This document shows positions 1 through 8,958 of a stretch of DNA of 25,139 nucleotides, piece after piece. The stretch lies in IMG/VR virus record IMGVR_UViG_3300022925_000166, positions 1 to 25,139 of that record. One strand, 5' to 3'. A model generated the notes under the pieces. That model had not been told where the DNA came from, did no database searches, and was given only the letters and a program-made list of their open reading frames with translations. This stretch comes from a virus. Every line of letters starts with the position of its first letter. The stretch's first letter is position 1. A program made the position numbers and the translations under genes.

Positions 1-1221
1 GCTAAGAATACCATCAACGTCTATTTTTACCGCAGCATCATCACTGCTATCATACAGACCAACACCATCACTGTTTGCGCCGATATAACCTTCAAGTGTT
101 CCACTGCGTCTGATTTCTATAAAGCCATCAGCGCCTGTTGTATTAAACGCAATACCACCATTCCTTTGGATAAAGCTATCACCGCCAGACCATGTGCCAC
201 TAATATAATCTGATGATATTGCTTCACTTGTTACGACATCATAGAAAGTATATGCATTTCCTGAAGCATAATCAGATCGAATAGTAATGTTTTCCCAAGT
301 AACATTGTAAGATGCGTATCCACCTGAATAATCTAATCGAATAAAACTGTCTGGATTATTTGGATCTTCACCAAAGAAAACGCCATTCTTAATGGATACA
401 CCAGCAGCCCGACTGCCAGCAGCCTTACCCTTTAAGACTACACCGTAAGGAGAAGTAAGACTTGTTGTCGGCTCAACACCATAGCGACCAGTTGTTCCAC
501 CACCTTCAATGTAGATGTTGTTAATTTCAATCTGACGTTCAGAACCAAGGCGACCAATATACATACCACCAAGGCGGTTATATTCGAGTGTAATGTGATT
601 GATGCTTGTTGCACCAATAATTACGCCATCATTTGTTTCAAATCCGTATCTGCCATTCTCTCGTGATACCACATTCTGCACACGAAAGTTCCACAGCTTT
701 GCCCCAGCAGTATAAATACCAGAGCCTTTCCAATACCGAATGAACAAATCTTCAAAGATTACTGTGCCCGCAAAATCAGGCTGGTCTGCACTGTCTGGAT
801 CATCTACATGGATGCCATGAGTTTCCGCTGTAGAAACACTATCAGGACCAATTAGCATAAACCCTTTAAACAAAATCGAAGATATATTGTCATCAGCACT
901 ACCTTGCAGATCAAAAAGAATGCCATCTTTTTCTGATGCATCGATCTGCTTTAGTATCGTCCCGCCCATTGTAGAATTGCTCGGCAATGTTCCCCTAGAG
1001 CCATCGCCAATCAATGAAAAGTTACGAGGGACTTTGATTTGACTAAACATGTAAGTGCCTGATGGCATATAGACAGGTTTAGCAGGGTTTGTTTTTTGTG
1101 CATCGATTGCCGCTTGGATTGCAGCCGTATCGTCTGTAACACCGTCACCCTTAGCCCCATAATCACGCACGTTTGTGACTGCGCCCTCGATCATTCGATT
1201 GTGTGCTTTAGTCAAAGCCAT
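1..1221 (-). CDS. Tailspike-like beta-helix protein (C-terminus beyond window)
   Basis: Open from an ATG at 1221 to the left edge (407 codons), so the C-terminus is missing. Near the N-terminus (about residues 18-42) it carries NVRDYGAKGDGVTDDTAAIQ, the hallmark start of the pectate-lyase-3-type right-handed beta-helix found in phage tailspikes. This is followed by a PVYMPSGTYMFSQIKVP strand pattern and many Asn/Gly/Ile-rich beta rungs. The head before the helix is only about 17 residues, too short for a T7-type tail anchor, so it probably attaches through another fibre protein. A Shine-Dalgarno (AAGGA) lies just upstream, overlapping the end of the preceding 302-residue gene. Likely role: recognition or degradation of host surface polysaccharide. 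The fold is clear; enzymatic activity and substrate cannot be read from the sequence. Confidence 0.8.
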   Translation of the reverse strand, partial: MALTKAHNRMIEGAVTNVRDYGAKGDGVTDDTAAIQAAIDAQKTNPAKPVYMPSGTYMFSQIKVPRNFSLIGDGSRGTLPSNSTMGGTILKQIDASEKDGILFDLQGSADDNISSILFKGFMLIGPDSVSTAETHGIHVDDPDSADQPDFAGTVIFEDLFIRYWKGSGIYTAGAKLWNFRVQNVVSRENGRYGFETNDGVIIGATSINHITLEYNRLGGMYIGRLGSERQIEINNIYIEGGGTTGRYGVEPTTSLTSPYGVVLKGKAAGSRAAGVSIKNGVFFGEDPNNPDSFIRLDYSGGYASYNVTWENITIRSDYASGNAYTFYDVVTSEAISSDYISGTWSGGDSFIQRNGGIAFNTTGADGFIEIRRSGTLEGYIGANSDGVGLYDSSDDAAVKIDVDGILS

Positions 1222-1232
1222 TGTTTTTTCCT

Positions 1233-2141
1233 TTATGAAACGTAGTACACGCCTGACAATTCAAACGCCGCAGAAGCACCATATCCAGAATAGCTAAGGT
1301 CAGCAGCAGAGCTATTCTTAAACTCAATATTGCTACCTGAAATCTCAACAGTGCATGTAGCACCAGTATTAACTGCAAATGAAAGGCCGCATGAATTAGC
1401 AGAGCTAAACGGTACGTTTTGAATACGAAGAGTGCTTCCATCAACAGTCCCATCAAATGTTGCTGATAAGTGAATAAAAACTGTATCACCAATCTTTGTA
1501 TACTTGCCACTTACATTTGTTGGTGTGCCACCATATGATTGAAAAGTCGGCGTCCACGTCCCCTCTTCATAGTCATCGAACAGTTCACTTGTGCCAGCGC
1601 CAGAGGTGGCAGAGAAGTCGATGCCGTTGCCTGATGCAACAACAAGATTGCCAGCTGGAGTTAGATTCCCACTAGAATCAATAGTTAAAGCAAGATTAGC
1701 AACATTAAATCCAAGCTCAGTGTAGACCTTAAATCCAGTGAGATTAGTTGATTGCTTATATGCAGCAATATTTGCAGCACCATGATTTGACCAACCAAAT
1801 CTAATCTTACTTTCACCAGAAGAGTTAGTGCTATTATATTTGGTATTGCCTACATCAATCATAACTTCAGACGCAGGAGAATCTACAGCCATTGACAAAG
1901 GGAATGCAGGAGTGGCTGTTCCAATCCCTATCGTATCAGCACTAGCATCAACAAAAAATGTACCAGAATCAAAGTTCACATCATCACTTGCTGTTAATGT
2001 TGTGAAACTTCCTGACCCTGCACTTGAGCTGCCGATAGTTACGCCATCAATACTACCGCCATTAATATCTACACTCTCAGCAGATACTTCATTAAAAGAT
2101 GGATTTCTGCCAAATATCCCACCAGTTTGTTTGATAGTCAT
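1233..2141 (-). CDS. Putative tail fibre / host-recognition protein
   Basis: 302 residues, rich in Ser, Thr, Gly and Asn and low in charge, as is typical of trimeric fibre proteins. The N-terminal part has repeated short SVDINGGSIDGVTIG-like beta turns. At about residues 190-225 it has DDYEEGTWTPTF followed by GKYTKIGDTVFIHL, a pattern I associate with C-terminal domains of marine phage fibre proteins. The end (FELSGVYYVS) is strongly beta. The start is fixed by an excellent Shine-Dalgarno (AGGAGGT) 6 bases before the ATG. It lies between a 57-residue gene and a second beta-helix tailspike, inside the receptor-binding block. The structural role is inferred from context and composition; the receptor is unknown. 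Confidence 0.65.
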   Translation of the reverse strand: MTIKQTGGIFGRNPSFNEVSAESVDINGGSIDGVTIGSSSAGSGSFTTLTASDDVNFDSGTFFVDASADTIGIGTATPAFPLSMAVDSPASEVMIDVGNTKYNSTNSSGESKIRFGWSNHGAANIAAYKQSTNLTGFKVYTELGFNVANLALTIDSSGNLTPAGNLVVASGNGIDFSATSGAGTSELFDDYEEGTWTPTFQSYGGTPTNVSGKYTKIGDTVFIHLSATFDGTVDGSTLRIQNVPFSSANSCGLSFAVNTGATCTVEISGSNIEFKNSSAADLSYSGYGASAAFELSGVYYVS

Positions 2142-2154
2142 TGTGACCTCCTAA

Positions 2155-2328
2155 TTATATTTCGCTAAGCGACTGAAGATAAGTATAAGCACTTTCCATC
2201 GACCCATACTCTTCTGGTGGAAATTTAATCTTTACGATCTTATCATCTTCACCAGATGTGCGAACAATAGCAAATTGCAAACAACGAATTGCTACGATTT
2301 CATATTGCTTTCCGTTCTTTTCAATCAT
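2155..2328 (-). CDS. Small protein in tail-fibre block, unknown function
   Basis: 57 residues from an ATG at 2328 to a TAA at 2155. It starts 10 bases after the stop of the upstream beta-helix fibre gene, and a GAGGA ribosome site overlaps that stop. The predicted protein begins MIEKNGKQYEIVAIRCLQFA and ends SAYTYLQSLSEI, with a beta-rich first half and a short helical end. It has no signal peptide or transmembrane segment. The next gene starts 14 bases downstream with its own strong Shine-Dalgarno. Position and spacing support translation. It could be a fibre chaperone or a small structural part, but nothing in the sequence decides this. Confidence 0.6.
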   Translation of the reverse strand: MIEKNGKQYEIVAIRCLQFAIVRTSGEDDKIVKIKFPPEEYGSMESAYTYLQSLSEI

Positions 2329-2337
2329 TATCAGTCC

Positions 2338-4548
2338 TCAATCTGGTGTCTTGCCTTCTGCAAGTCTGAAATTGTAAATCTTTACTGCCGATCCTGAACC
2401 GCCAGTATTATCAAGTGAAATCGTAATCACTGGATTGGTGAATGTGTCTGTGTAAAAGCTGCTGCAAATAACACGTTTTTGCACAGCGGGCCAAACAGCA
2501 ACAGTGCCACAATCACCAGAGGTTCCAGAATCAAAGTCAAATGTTGCTTGTCCACTTGCATTACTTGCGAGGGTTGTCATGGAAGCCATTAAGTCTGTGT
2601 ATGTGCCTGTCAAAGTTTTTGCAATATTACACGCCCCAGACCCAGTAGATGTAATTGTGTAACCACCATTCCCAAGAGATGTTACAGTGCAATTAGTTGC
2701 TGTCCATGTGGTCAAGTCAGACGAAACCAACTCATCCGTATTTACTTCAACCATATCACCAAGTTTATTGTTTTGCATTGAGCCTTTGGTTTTGATGATA
2801 TTGCTTGGCTCGGCAACTTCTTCATCATAAATTACCGACCCCCCAGAAATAAGACTTTCAAACTTGCTAATCTCTGTTTCATTGTTTGTGGCCCCGTCAT
2901 TCATAAATACTGCCGTGCCGCCATTGCTATTTTGTAGCTTTAGTTTGTTGTTGCTACCTTCTACATCATAAAAGGGAGTAAACTGCGTACTTCCATCCGC
3001 ATGGGCCTCGAAGTCCAATTCATTATTACTTAAAACTGTAATAGCTGGTTGCCCATTGGAGACATTTCTTTCAAAACGGCAATCAATTACTTTTAGTCCA
3101 TTTGCAATAATTACTGGGCTAACATTTTCTGGTTCAAAATCACCAGAAACAATAATGTTTCCAGCAGAATTTGTTGCATCAAATGCTGTGCCACTGTGAT
3201 AACGCCACTGACAATTATAGAAATTATTATGGCTTGCTACTCCAGCAGTGCTTTTGTAACCAGTAACATTCCCTCGCCACTGGCAAAGATCAAATGTATT
3301 GAGATTGCTATCATCACCCATATCCACGGCAATGTTCAAATACTCAAAGTCACATTTTGTAAATCTTGAGCCAATTACTCTTTTTGTACGCAAGCCATTT
3401 TTTACATTTCGGGGGTCAGCTAAATCAGCAATACCAATGTTTGTCATATTAAAAGATGGAAAGTTTGCAGTACCACCAGTTGAATAATCAACATCAATCG
3501 CAAAGCCCCCATCAGGAACATCAACGGATATTGTAGCTTTAGTGTCCGAATAAAGTGTTAGTGATGATGTTGATAAGTCAATATCAATAGTGCTTGTAAT
3601 TTTGTAAATTCCAGCAGGAAAATAAATCCCTTTTGAATTTTCAAATGAATTGCTGGCCAATGCTGCGACAGCAGCCTGAATAGCCGCAGTGTCATCCGTC
3701 ACGCCATCCCCGACAGCACCAAAGTCTTTGACCGATACAGTGTCTTGCAGCTTGCTCGTCAGTGTACGATCCTGTGCGCCAGTGCCGCCTTGGTTGTAAG
3801 TAATCGCAGAAGCATCGCCGGTTATTGTTGTAACCGACTCACCCATCATAAACTCAATAGCAGCATTCAAGGGCGGGGCTTCCGTAAATGTTACTGTAGA
3901 GCCGCTAAGAGAAAACGTAGACTTATTCTGATAAACACCATCTATGTGGATCTGTATGTTTGTCTTAATGCCAGGTGCAACAGTCAGACCAAACGCAGTC
4001 TGAGATCCATTGCCGGTTGCCGTGTTCACGATAAAGTTACCGCCAAGAACCGCATTGCCAAAGAAGTCAGACGGCGCTGCCGCTGTTACGTTTCCGCTCT
4101 CATCAAACAAGATGATCTTATCAGCTCGATCAGCCGCAAGAGGAAGATCCAGAGTTTTATCTTCATCGCCAGGTGGTACAGCGAGAGTACGGCCAAAGCG
4201 CTCATCAAGCTGCTGAGACATGATAACATTGCTATCGAGCTGCTCATTCAGCGAAGAAGCCAGCAAGTCACCGGCAGTAACAAAGTCAGTTGTGCGTGAT
4301 AACTCACGGCCACCGATGATTGTCAGAATGTCCGTAAGCACCAGAGCAACAACCATCGTGATGTTGCCCGTACCATTCGCAGCAATCGATACAGTGTAAT
4401 CAGTTGTTTCCGTCAGCAGCACGTTGTTCTTGTAAACAACGATATCACTTGACTGCAAAACATTGAAGTTAAAGGCATACGGGCCGGTTCCAGTATTGCC
4501 TGTGAACTGAACTCTGCGCGTAACAGGGTTAATTGCGATATCGGACAT
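2338..4548 (-). CDS. Tail fibre/tailspike: T7-type anchor domain fused to beta-helix
   Basis: 736 residues. The first ~150 resemble the T7 gp17 N-terminal tail-attachment domain: YAFNFNVLQSSDIVVYKNN, DYTV, then a helical region with QLDERFGRTL and PPGDED. A linker domain follows (VDGVYQ-like IHIDGVYQNKSTFSL). At about residues 270-295 comes VSVKDFGAVGDGVTDDTAAI, the start of a pectate-lyase-3-type beta-helix that runs to about residue 590. The last ~140 residues (DLTTWTATNCTV ... YNFRLAEGKTPD) look like a separate beta-sandwich, possibly carbohydrate-binding. It probably anchors the receptor-binding complex to the tail and contacts surface glycan. It lies directly after the internal virion genes, the same place as gene 17 in T7. 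A possible promoter sits just upstream. The domain reading is by eye. Confidence 0.82.
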   Translation of the reverse strand: MSDIAINPVTRRVQFTGNTGTGPYAFNFNVLQSSDIVVYKNNVLLTETTDYTVSIAANGTGNITMVVALVLTDILTIIGGRELSRTTDFVTAGDLLASSLNEQLDSNVIMSQQLDERFGRTLAVPPGDEDKTLDLPLAADRADKIILFDESGNVTAAAPSDFFGNAVLGGNFIVNTATGNGSQTAFGLTVAPGIKTNIQIHIDGVYQNKSTFSLSGSTVTFTEAPPLNAAIEFMMGESVTTITGDASAITYNQGGTGAQDRTLTSKLQDTVSVKDFGAVGDGVTDDTAAIQAAVAALASNSFENSKGIYFPAGIYKITSTIDIDLSTSSLTLYSDTKATISVDVPDGGFAIDVDYSTGGTANFPSFNMTNIGIADLADPRNVKNGLRTKRVIGSRFTKCDFEYLNIAVDMGDDSNLNTFDLCQWRGNVTGYKSTAGVASHNNFYNCQWRYHSGTAFDATNSAGNIIVSGDFEPENVSPVIIANGLKVIDCRFERNVSNGQPAITVLSNNELDFEAHADGSTQFTPFYDVEGSNNKLKLQNSNGGTAVFMNDGATNNETEISKFESLISGGSVIYDEEVAEPSNIIKTKGSMQNNKLGDMVEVNTDELVSSDLTTWTATNCTVTSLGNGGYTITSTGSGACNIAKTLTGTYTDLMASMTTLASNASGQATFDFDSGTSGDCGTVAVWPAVQKRVICSSFYTDTFTNPVITISLDNTGGSGSAVKIYNFRLAEGKTPD

Positions 4549-4569
4549 GATGTTTTCCCGTTCCTTTGC

Positions 4570-4595
4570 TTACTCTATAGCAGATTTTTGCAGAT
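4570..4595 (-). repeat. Copy 1 of a gapped shared motif
   Basis: The plus strand reads TTACTCT, ATA, GCAGATTTT, T, GCAGAT. The same 22 bases recur at 25109-25130 without the ATA and with one T fewer. The element includes a direct repeat of GCAGAT. This copy is intergenic and overlaps the possible promoter of the tail-fibre gene. Confidence 0.5.
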
Positions 4596-4602
4596 GATCC
4601 AA
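4574..4602 (-). promoter_or_regulatory. Possible sigma70-like promoter before tail-fibre gene
   Basis: In the 61-base gap before the fibre gene, the minus strand reads TTGGAT, 17 bases, TATAGA, with optimal spacing but only 3/6 and 4/6 consensus matches. A start about 7 bases downstream would leave a leader of roughly 20 bases carrying the AGGAACGGGA ribosome-site region. The spacer holds part of a motif that recurs at the right end of the window. The match is weak by itself. Confidence 0.35.
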
Positions 4603-4609
4603 TAATTCC

Positions 4610-7087
4610 TTATCGGAAACCGCCTCCTGTTTGAATGATACTGGTTGGTGGTATGAAAAATGTTTGATCGTTTTCGCGCTCAACGCGGCGCTCCATGCGA
4701 CGAAGATAGCCAGGATTGATAGTTTCTTGTAGCTGATACCAAATCAAATAATCTAGAACTGGCTTGGTGTAAAACACGTTCCCAAATGGAAGATTGCTTT
4801 TAAAGAACCTAACCCAATCTAACCTTGCATCTACATCACCACCCAAAACAACATCTCTAGTCTTTGCTAGGTTATCTGCAAAATCAAATATTGTTGTAGC
4901 GCCTGGCCCAGCAACGGTAGCCAACATGCCTCCACCGTATCTATTAGCTTCACCGAATAAGAAGTCACCGTATATACCAGCACCACCGCCTTGAAGCATC
5001 GCCGCTAATAATGTTTCTTTTGAGGGCGGCCTAAGATCCCTTCCTTTGACAAGCTCCTTAAGCTGCATAACAAAATAACCAAGAACAGTCGTGCCAACGA
5101 TTGTATTTATTAAACCCATATTCGCGCCAATGCCGCGCTGTAGTTGTTCGCGCTTAGTCTTGGCTCCATAACCATACATATGACGTCCGTAAACCTTACT
5201 AACAGCAGTAACTCCAAACGACTTAAACTGCCCCATGGTCCTGATTGCTTCGCCAGCTGCGGTGCCAGGTCTGTATCCACGCCGCACCATTGCCCTCTCT
5301 CTTGCGCCTGGAGAAATGACTGAGTTATCTACCTCAGAAACCAAAAGAGTAAACAGGCTTTCCTTTATTCGTGGATCTTCAATGTTATCTGGCATTAGAT
5401 ACATTCTGCCATCTGGCCCTTTTTCAGTAGCCTTTCTGGCAATATCCCATTGCTCTTTTCCTATGCCATATATTCCAAGAATCCTTTTTAAATCCTCTTG
5501 AACCTTATCAAACTTGTTTGCCGCCTCTACGCCAAGATCGTTTGAAATCATTAGGGCAACGCCACGTTTATTGCTATCTGTCCATGGGCCTAAGAGGTTT
5601 AGTTTGAAAAACTGCCTCATCAACTTGTTGGTGGCCCCAGGAAAGTCATCAGCAGCATTGAAACGGCCATAAAAATTGCCTAATTGACCTTCTAGACCAG
5701 CCCCTAATCTGTCAGCATATTCTCTTAGTTTGCCTTTTGGGGCACCTTTGACTACAGCGGAAAAGCCATCTGCCCACGCATCTAGCAAAGATCTGCCTTG
5801 ATATATTCTTGCTGAGGAAATGAAGGCAGTATCAGCTAAAGATGCTAAGAATACACCACCCAGCTTTGACATCGTTTGAACGTCTCTTAATCCCTTCATA
5901 ATACTAGCAGAGGTAATATTGAAGGGATCGTTAATTTCCCCAGTAACCTCTTTTAGAGCACTTTCAAAGTTTACAGCATAAGGAATGCGGCTATCTCTTC
6001 TTTGTATATCTTTAAGTTTTTGCGGGTCTGGATCGTCTCTGTATTTAACCTCTAATCTATCAATAATCTTATCCATCATCGCTTCTGGATTTGTGCCAAA
6101 TACCTCCAAAAGAGCTGTAGCCCTAGCGGCTGATTGAAGATCTTCCGTAAATGCTTCTCTGAGAGAGGCCCGACCAAACTCTTGGTCATAATTGTACCAA
6201 GCCTCAGCATCATTAAAGATAAATAAACTGCCCTCACTTTCTTGTCTGGCTAGGTTTTTTGTACCCTTGAAGGATCTACTTACTTCTGTTCGATGGGTTG
6301 TTTTTCTTACGCCCGTTGTGAGGGTGGCGTATGCACTATCTAAAAAGCCCTCAATTCGCTCTGGAGCAATTTCCATATTTTCATAATCAAGCTTATCACG
6401 AATAGTATTCTTCCAGCTGTCTTTGGTTGCTTTGAGCATCTTTGCCCTATCGTGAACCGTTCCGACAACGCGACCTTGCTTTAGTCTTATGTATGCGCCA
6501 GCTTGATTTTCTCTTTGGAGGGCAGCGCGCTGATACTTAAACATTATCTCAGCTATAGCTTTTGCATCGGCAGAAGCGCCTGGCACACCTTTTGGCTTCT
6601 TGAGGTTTAAATCACCTAGAACCAGAACCACCGACTTTTCAAACTCACCCTTCATATTATCATACTTTGTAAGCAAGCCCTTAGCTTTTAGATCGCTAAT
6701 AAGCCCCCCAAAGTAAGAGCTTTCTAACGCTTGACCAATAGCGGCAACAGATCGACCCGATTCAAAAAACGGCGAGTTTACACCAACAAGCGCGGCCTCT
6801 AAGCCAAGAGATGGATTACCAACCGCCTCATCGGCACGCTCAGCAAGAGCCATTATTCTTTGCTCTTTTAAAATATTCATGTAGCGATTTCGCTTTTCAA
6901 TTTTGCGAGCTAAATCGGTATCCCTCTTCATTGTTTCGCCGCGAATAAAGATAGCTGATTCCGCATCGGATAAAGGGAATAATTTGGACTTCTTAACGGC
7001 CTCTAAGTCTTGCAGGATTTCATCAATCTGCTCATCACTTAGCCTGTTTCTACTTGCTCTTTTTGCAACATCCCTACAATCGACCAT
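4610..7087 (-). CDS. Large internal virion / DNA-ejection protein (T7 gp16 C-terminal-like position)
   Basis: 825 residues from the ATG at 7087. The reading frame also opens at a TTG six codons earlier, but the ATG forms TAATG with the upstream stop and has GAGG 6 bases before it, so coupled reinitiation is likely. The first half is a charged helical region (DEQIDEILQDLEAVKKSK; ARKIEKRNRYMN). The second half holds hydrophobic stretches, for example at about residues 654-673 (GLINTIVGTTVLGYFVMQL), and a Gly-rich AAMLQGGGAGIYGDFLFG. The protein ends with FFIPPTSII, an aromatic-proline tail like that of large podovirus ejection proteins. I saw no lytic transglycosylase motif. Together with the 623-residue gene it approximates the size of T7 gp16. 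The proposed role is forming the channel that carries DNA through the cell envelope. Confidence 0.65.
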   Translation of the reverse strand: MVDCRDVAKRASRNRLSDEQIDEILQDLEAVKKSKLFPLSDAESAIFIRGETMKRDTDLARKIEKRNRYMNILKEQRIMALAERADEAVGNPSLGLEAALVGVNSPFFESGRSVAAIGQALESSYFGGLISDLKAKGLLTKYDNMKGEFEKSVVLVLGDLNLKKPKGVPGASADAKAIAEIMFKYQRAALQRENQAGAYIRLKQGRVVGTVHDRAKMLKATKDSWKNTIRDKLDYENMEIAPERIEGFLDSAYATLTTGVRKTTHRTEVSRSFKGTKNLARQESEGSLFIFNDAEAWYNYDQEFGRASLREAFTEDLQSAARATALLEVFGTNPEAMMDKIIDRLEVKYRDDPDPQKLKDIQRRDSRIPYAVNFESALKEVTGEINDPFNITSASIMKGLRDVQTMSKLGGVFLASLADTAFISSARIYQGRSLLDAWADGFSAVVKGAPKGKLREYADRLGAGLEGQLGNFYGRFNAADDFPGATNKLMRQFFKLNLLGPWTDSNKRGVALMISNDLGVEAANKFDKVQEDLKRILGIYGIGKEQWDIARKATEKGPDGRMYLMPDNIEDPRIKESLFTLLVSEVDNSVISPGARERAMVRRGYRPGTAAGEAIRTMGQFKSFGVTAVSKVYGRHMYGYGAKTKREQLQRGIGANMGLINTIVGTTVLGYFVMQLKELVKGRDLRPPSKETLLAAMLQGGGAGIYGDFLFGEANRYGGGMLATVAGPGATTIFDFADNLAKTRDVVLGGDVDARLDWVRFFKSNLPFGNVFYTKPVLDYLIWYQLQETINPGYLRRMERRVERENDQTFFIPPTSIIQTGGGFR

Positions 7088-8958
7088 TATGACCTCATCA
7101 CACAAACAGTTGTTTCTTCAATGGTCTCGATATAAGCGCGAGCCTCTAATTCTATTGCCTTTATGGCATCAAGTTCTTTTATTTGCTCAGAAGTAAGTTC
7201 ATCGGCATCCCTGGCCGCCTTAATTAAAACCTCTTCACGAGCGATAATATCATCAATGTCTTGATTTTCTGTGAACTGGGTTGCCCATTCGTCAAACTTT
7301 GCAGAAGCATCTGGATCTGCCGTGGGGTCGCTTCTTGGATCAATCGCATGACGCGCCAATAAATCGGCCTGATACTCTTCTATATCTCTTGCGACATCAA
7401 TTCTAGCATCCATAAGGTTTTTGTTATTTCTGGCCATTTCATCAGAAATAAGAACGATTTCATCGTCAGTAACGTTTTTAACGCCTTTTTCTTTTAGCTC
7501 ATCTTTTATATCTTGGCGCCTTGCTTCTTCTGCGTCAAAATCATTCTGCGCATCAAATGATTTCCTCCAATCCTCAGCAGCCTCTGCGTCTTGCCGTGCA
7601 AATACAAAGTTTCCTCTCTTCTGTTCGGTCAATGCCTCAACTAATTCATTCGTATTTCTGCTTGAAATATATCCAGCCTCAAATGCAAATTCTGCCATAT
7701 CATCAAGATCAAACTCAGAATTTGGGTTGTTAATGCCATTAACGGTTTTTCCGGTTTTGCCTCTATGTTCTCTTTTTGACGCGTATCCAATATTACTTAA
7801 CTCACCCCTAAACGCAGGGGCATCATCATTTATACCGCCAACATCTCTTACAAACTGCCCTAAATCAACAGGCTTACCAGTTACTTTGGGTCTTATCATT
7901 TGCACATTTATATCGTGGTCTGTGACGTACTGCCTAATAGCAATTTCAAACGGCAGTTGCCCACCAGTGTACTGATACATGGATCTAGCTTGCTTGGCGG
8001 CTTGCGGCGCCTTTGCGGCAATCTCCTCAGCAGCCTTTGGCGCTGGGGGTGTAAATCCAGAAACATCTTCTCTAGGTGTTATTGTAGGATCAACAGACGC
8101 AATAACTTCTTTTACGTCTACATCCGACCTACTAAACATGCCAGCAACAGTGCCAATGGCTCCACCTAAGAAGAACCCAGCGCCAACATTAAACAACGCA
8201 TCGGTCATTGTGTAGTCAAGTTGTTGATCTGCTGAGAGACCATAATATAGCGGCTCAGTGAGCAAAGCACCGGCAGTACCCTCTATGGCCCCGACCCTTG
8301 CTCTGCCACCCACACGGCCAAATCTAGCAATTGACGCAGCCTTTCCAGCTTGGCCAACGACAGGAATAAACATTGTTGCAACTTCAACCGGATCAGCGGC
8401 CATTGCCAACATCCCGCCGCCAAACTTAGCGACACCAGGTAAGAAACCTTCTGGACTTCTATTAATGATAGCGTTGCGAATAATCTCTTCTTTTTTACCT
8501 TCAGCAATCAACCTTGCTTCTTCAGCAGATGTTCGCTCTGTAAATGTTACAACACCATCGTACATTTCGTTAAGCTCTTCTGGCTCAACCATCCTGCCTT
8601 CATCTATGCTTTGCTGGTGAATAACGCTTCTTTGAGTTTGATCTTGCTCATAAATGTCCTTGAGCTGAGATTGTAAGCTCTCTCGCAGTATTGGATCTGT
8701 AGTTGTTTCAAGATCATATTCTATTTGGTATTGGCGCTGCTGTAACTCCAAGTCTAACTCGGCCAGTCTATCGCGCTGAGATGTCGTAAGCGCGCTTATG
8801 GAGGCTTGAGCTTGCTCAAACTTACGGCTTAACAACGTGCCAGTCATCGGTGTTTTTGCCATCTCAGAAACAGCACGACCCAAAGAGACTTGCATAGTTT
8901 CGGAAAGCCCAGCTCTCAAGAACCTATTATCTGTTTTTAATGGCCTTGGTTGCAGCAT
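7087..8958 (-). CDS. Internal virion protein, membrane-active segments
   Basis: 623 residues. The N-terminal 150 are strongly helical and Gln/Glu-rich (LDLELQQRQYQIEYDLE), likely coiled coil. Two hydrophobic Gly/Ala stretches follow, at about residues 173-206 (FGGGMLAMAADPVEVATMF) and 253-274 (ALFNVGAGFFLGGAIGTVAG), suited to membrane insertion. The C-terminal third is very acidic and helical (DELTSEQIKELDAIKAIELE). It starts at an ATG overlapping the upstream stop by one base (TAATG) and ends the same way into the next gene. Position between the gp15-like and large ejection proteins points to a component ejected into the host envelope. No catalytic motif was recognised; function is from context. 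Confidence 0.6.
   Translation of the reverse strand: MLQPRPLKTDNRFLRAGLSETMQVSLGRAVSEMAKTPMTGTLLSRKFEQAQASISALTTSQRDRLAELDLELQQRQYQIEYDLETTTDPILRESLQSQLKDIYEQDQTQRSVIHQQSIDEGRMVEPEELNEMYDGVVTFTERTSAEEARLIAEGKKEEIIRNAIINRSPEGFLPGVAKFGGGMLAMAADPVEVATMFIPVVGQAGKAASIARFGRVGGRARVGAIEGTAGALLTEPLYYGLSADQQLDYTMTDALFNVGAGFFLGGAIGTVAGMFSRSDVDVKEVIASVDPTITPREDVSGFTPPAPKAAEEIAAKAPQAAKQARSMYQYTGGQLPFEIAIRQYVTDHDINVQMIRPKVTGKPVDLGQFVRDVGGINDDAPAFRGELSNIGYASKREHRGKTGKTVNGINNPNSEFDLDDMAEFAFEAGYISSRNTNELVEALTEQKRGNFVFARQDAEAAEDWRKSFDAQNDFDAEEARRQDIKDELKEKGVKNVTDDEIVLISDEMARNNKNLMDARIDVARDIEEYQADLLARHAIDPRSDPTADPDASAKFDEWATQFTENQDIDDIIAREEVLIKAARDADELTSEQIKELDAIKAIELEARAYIETIEETTVCVMRS

Noticed and set aside
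3745-4299. 184-codon plus-strand frame
   Set aside because: Lies wholly antisense to the tail-fibre gene's recognisable domains and gives a Cys/Arg-rich, motif-free product.
7085-7105. Possible frameshift joining the 623- and 825-residue proteins
   Set aside because: No slippery heptamer is seen at the junction; a TAATG stop-start with GAGG explains the layout better.
7421-7975. 184-codon plus-strand frame
   Set aside because: Antisense shadow of the 623-residue internal virion gene; Ser/Phe-rich composition typical of a reversed Glu/Lys-rich gene.
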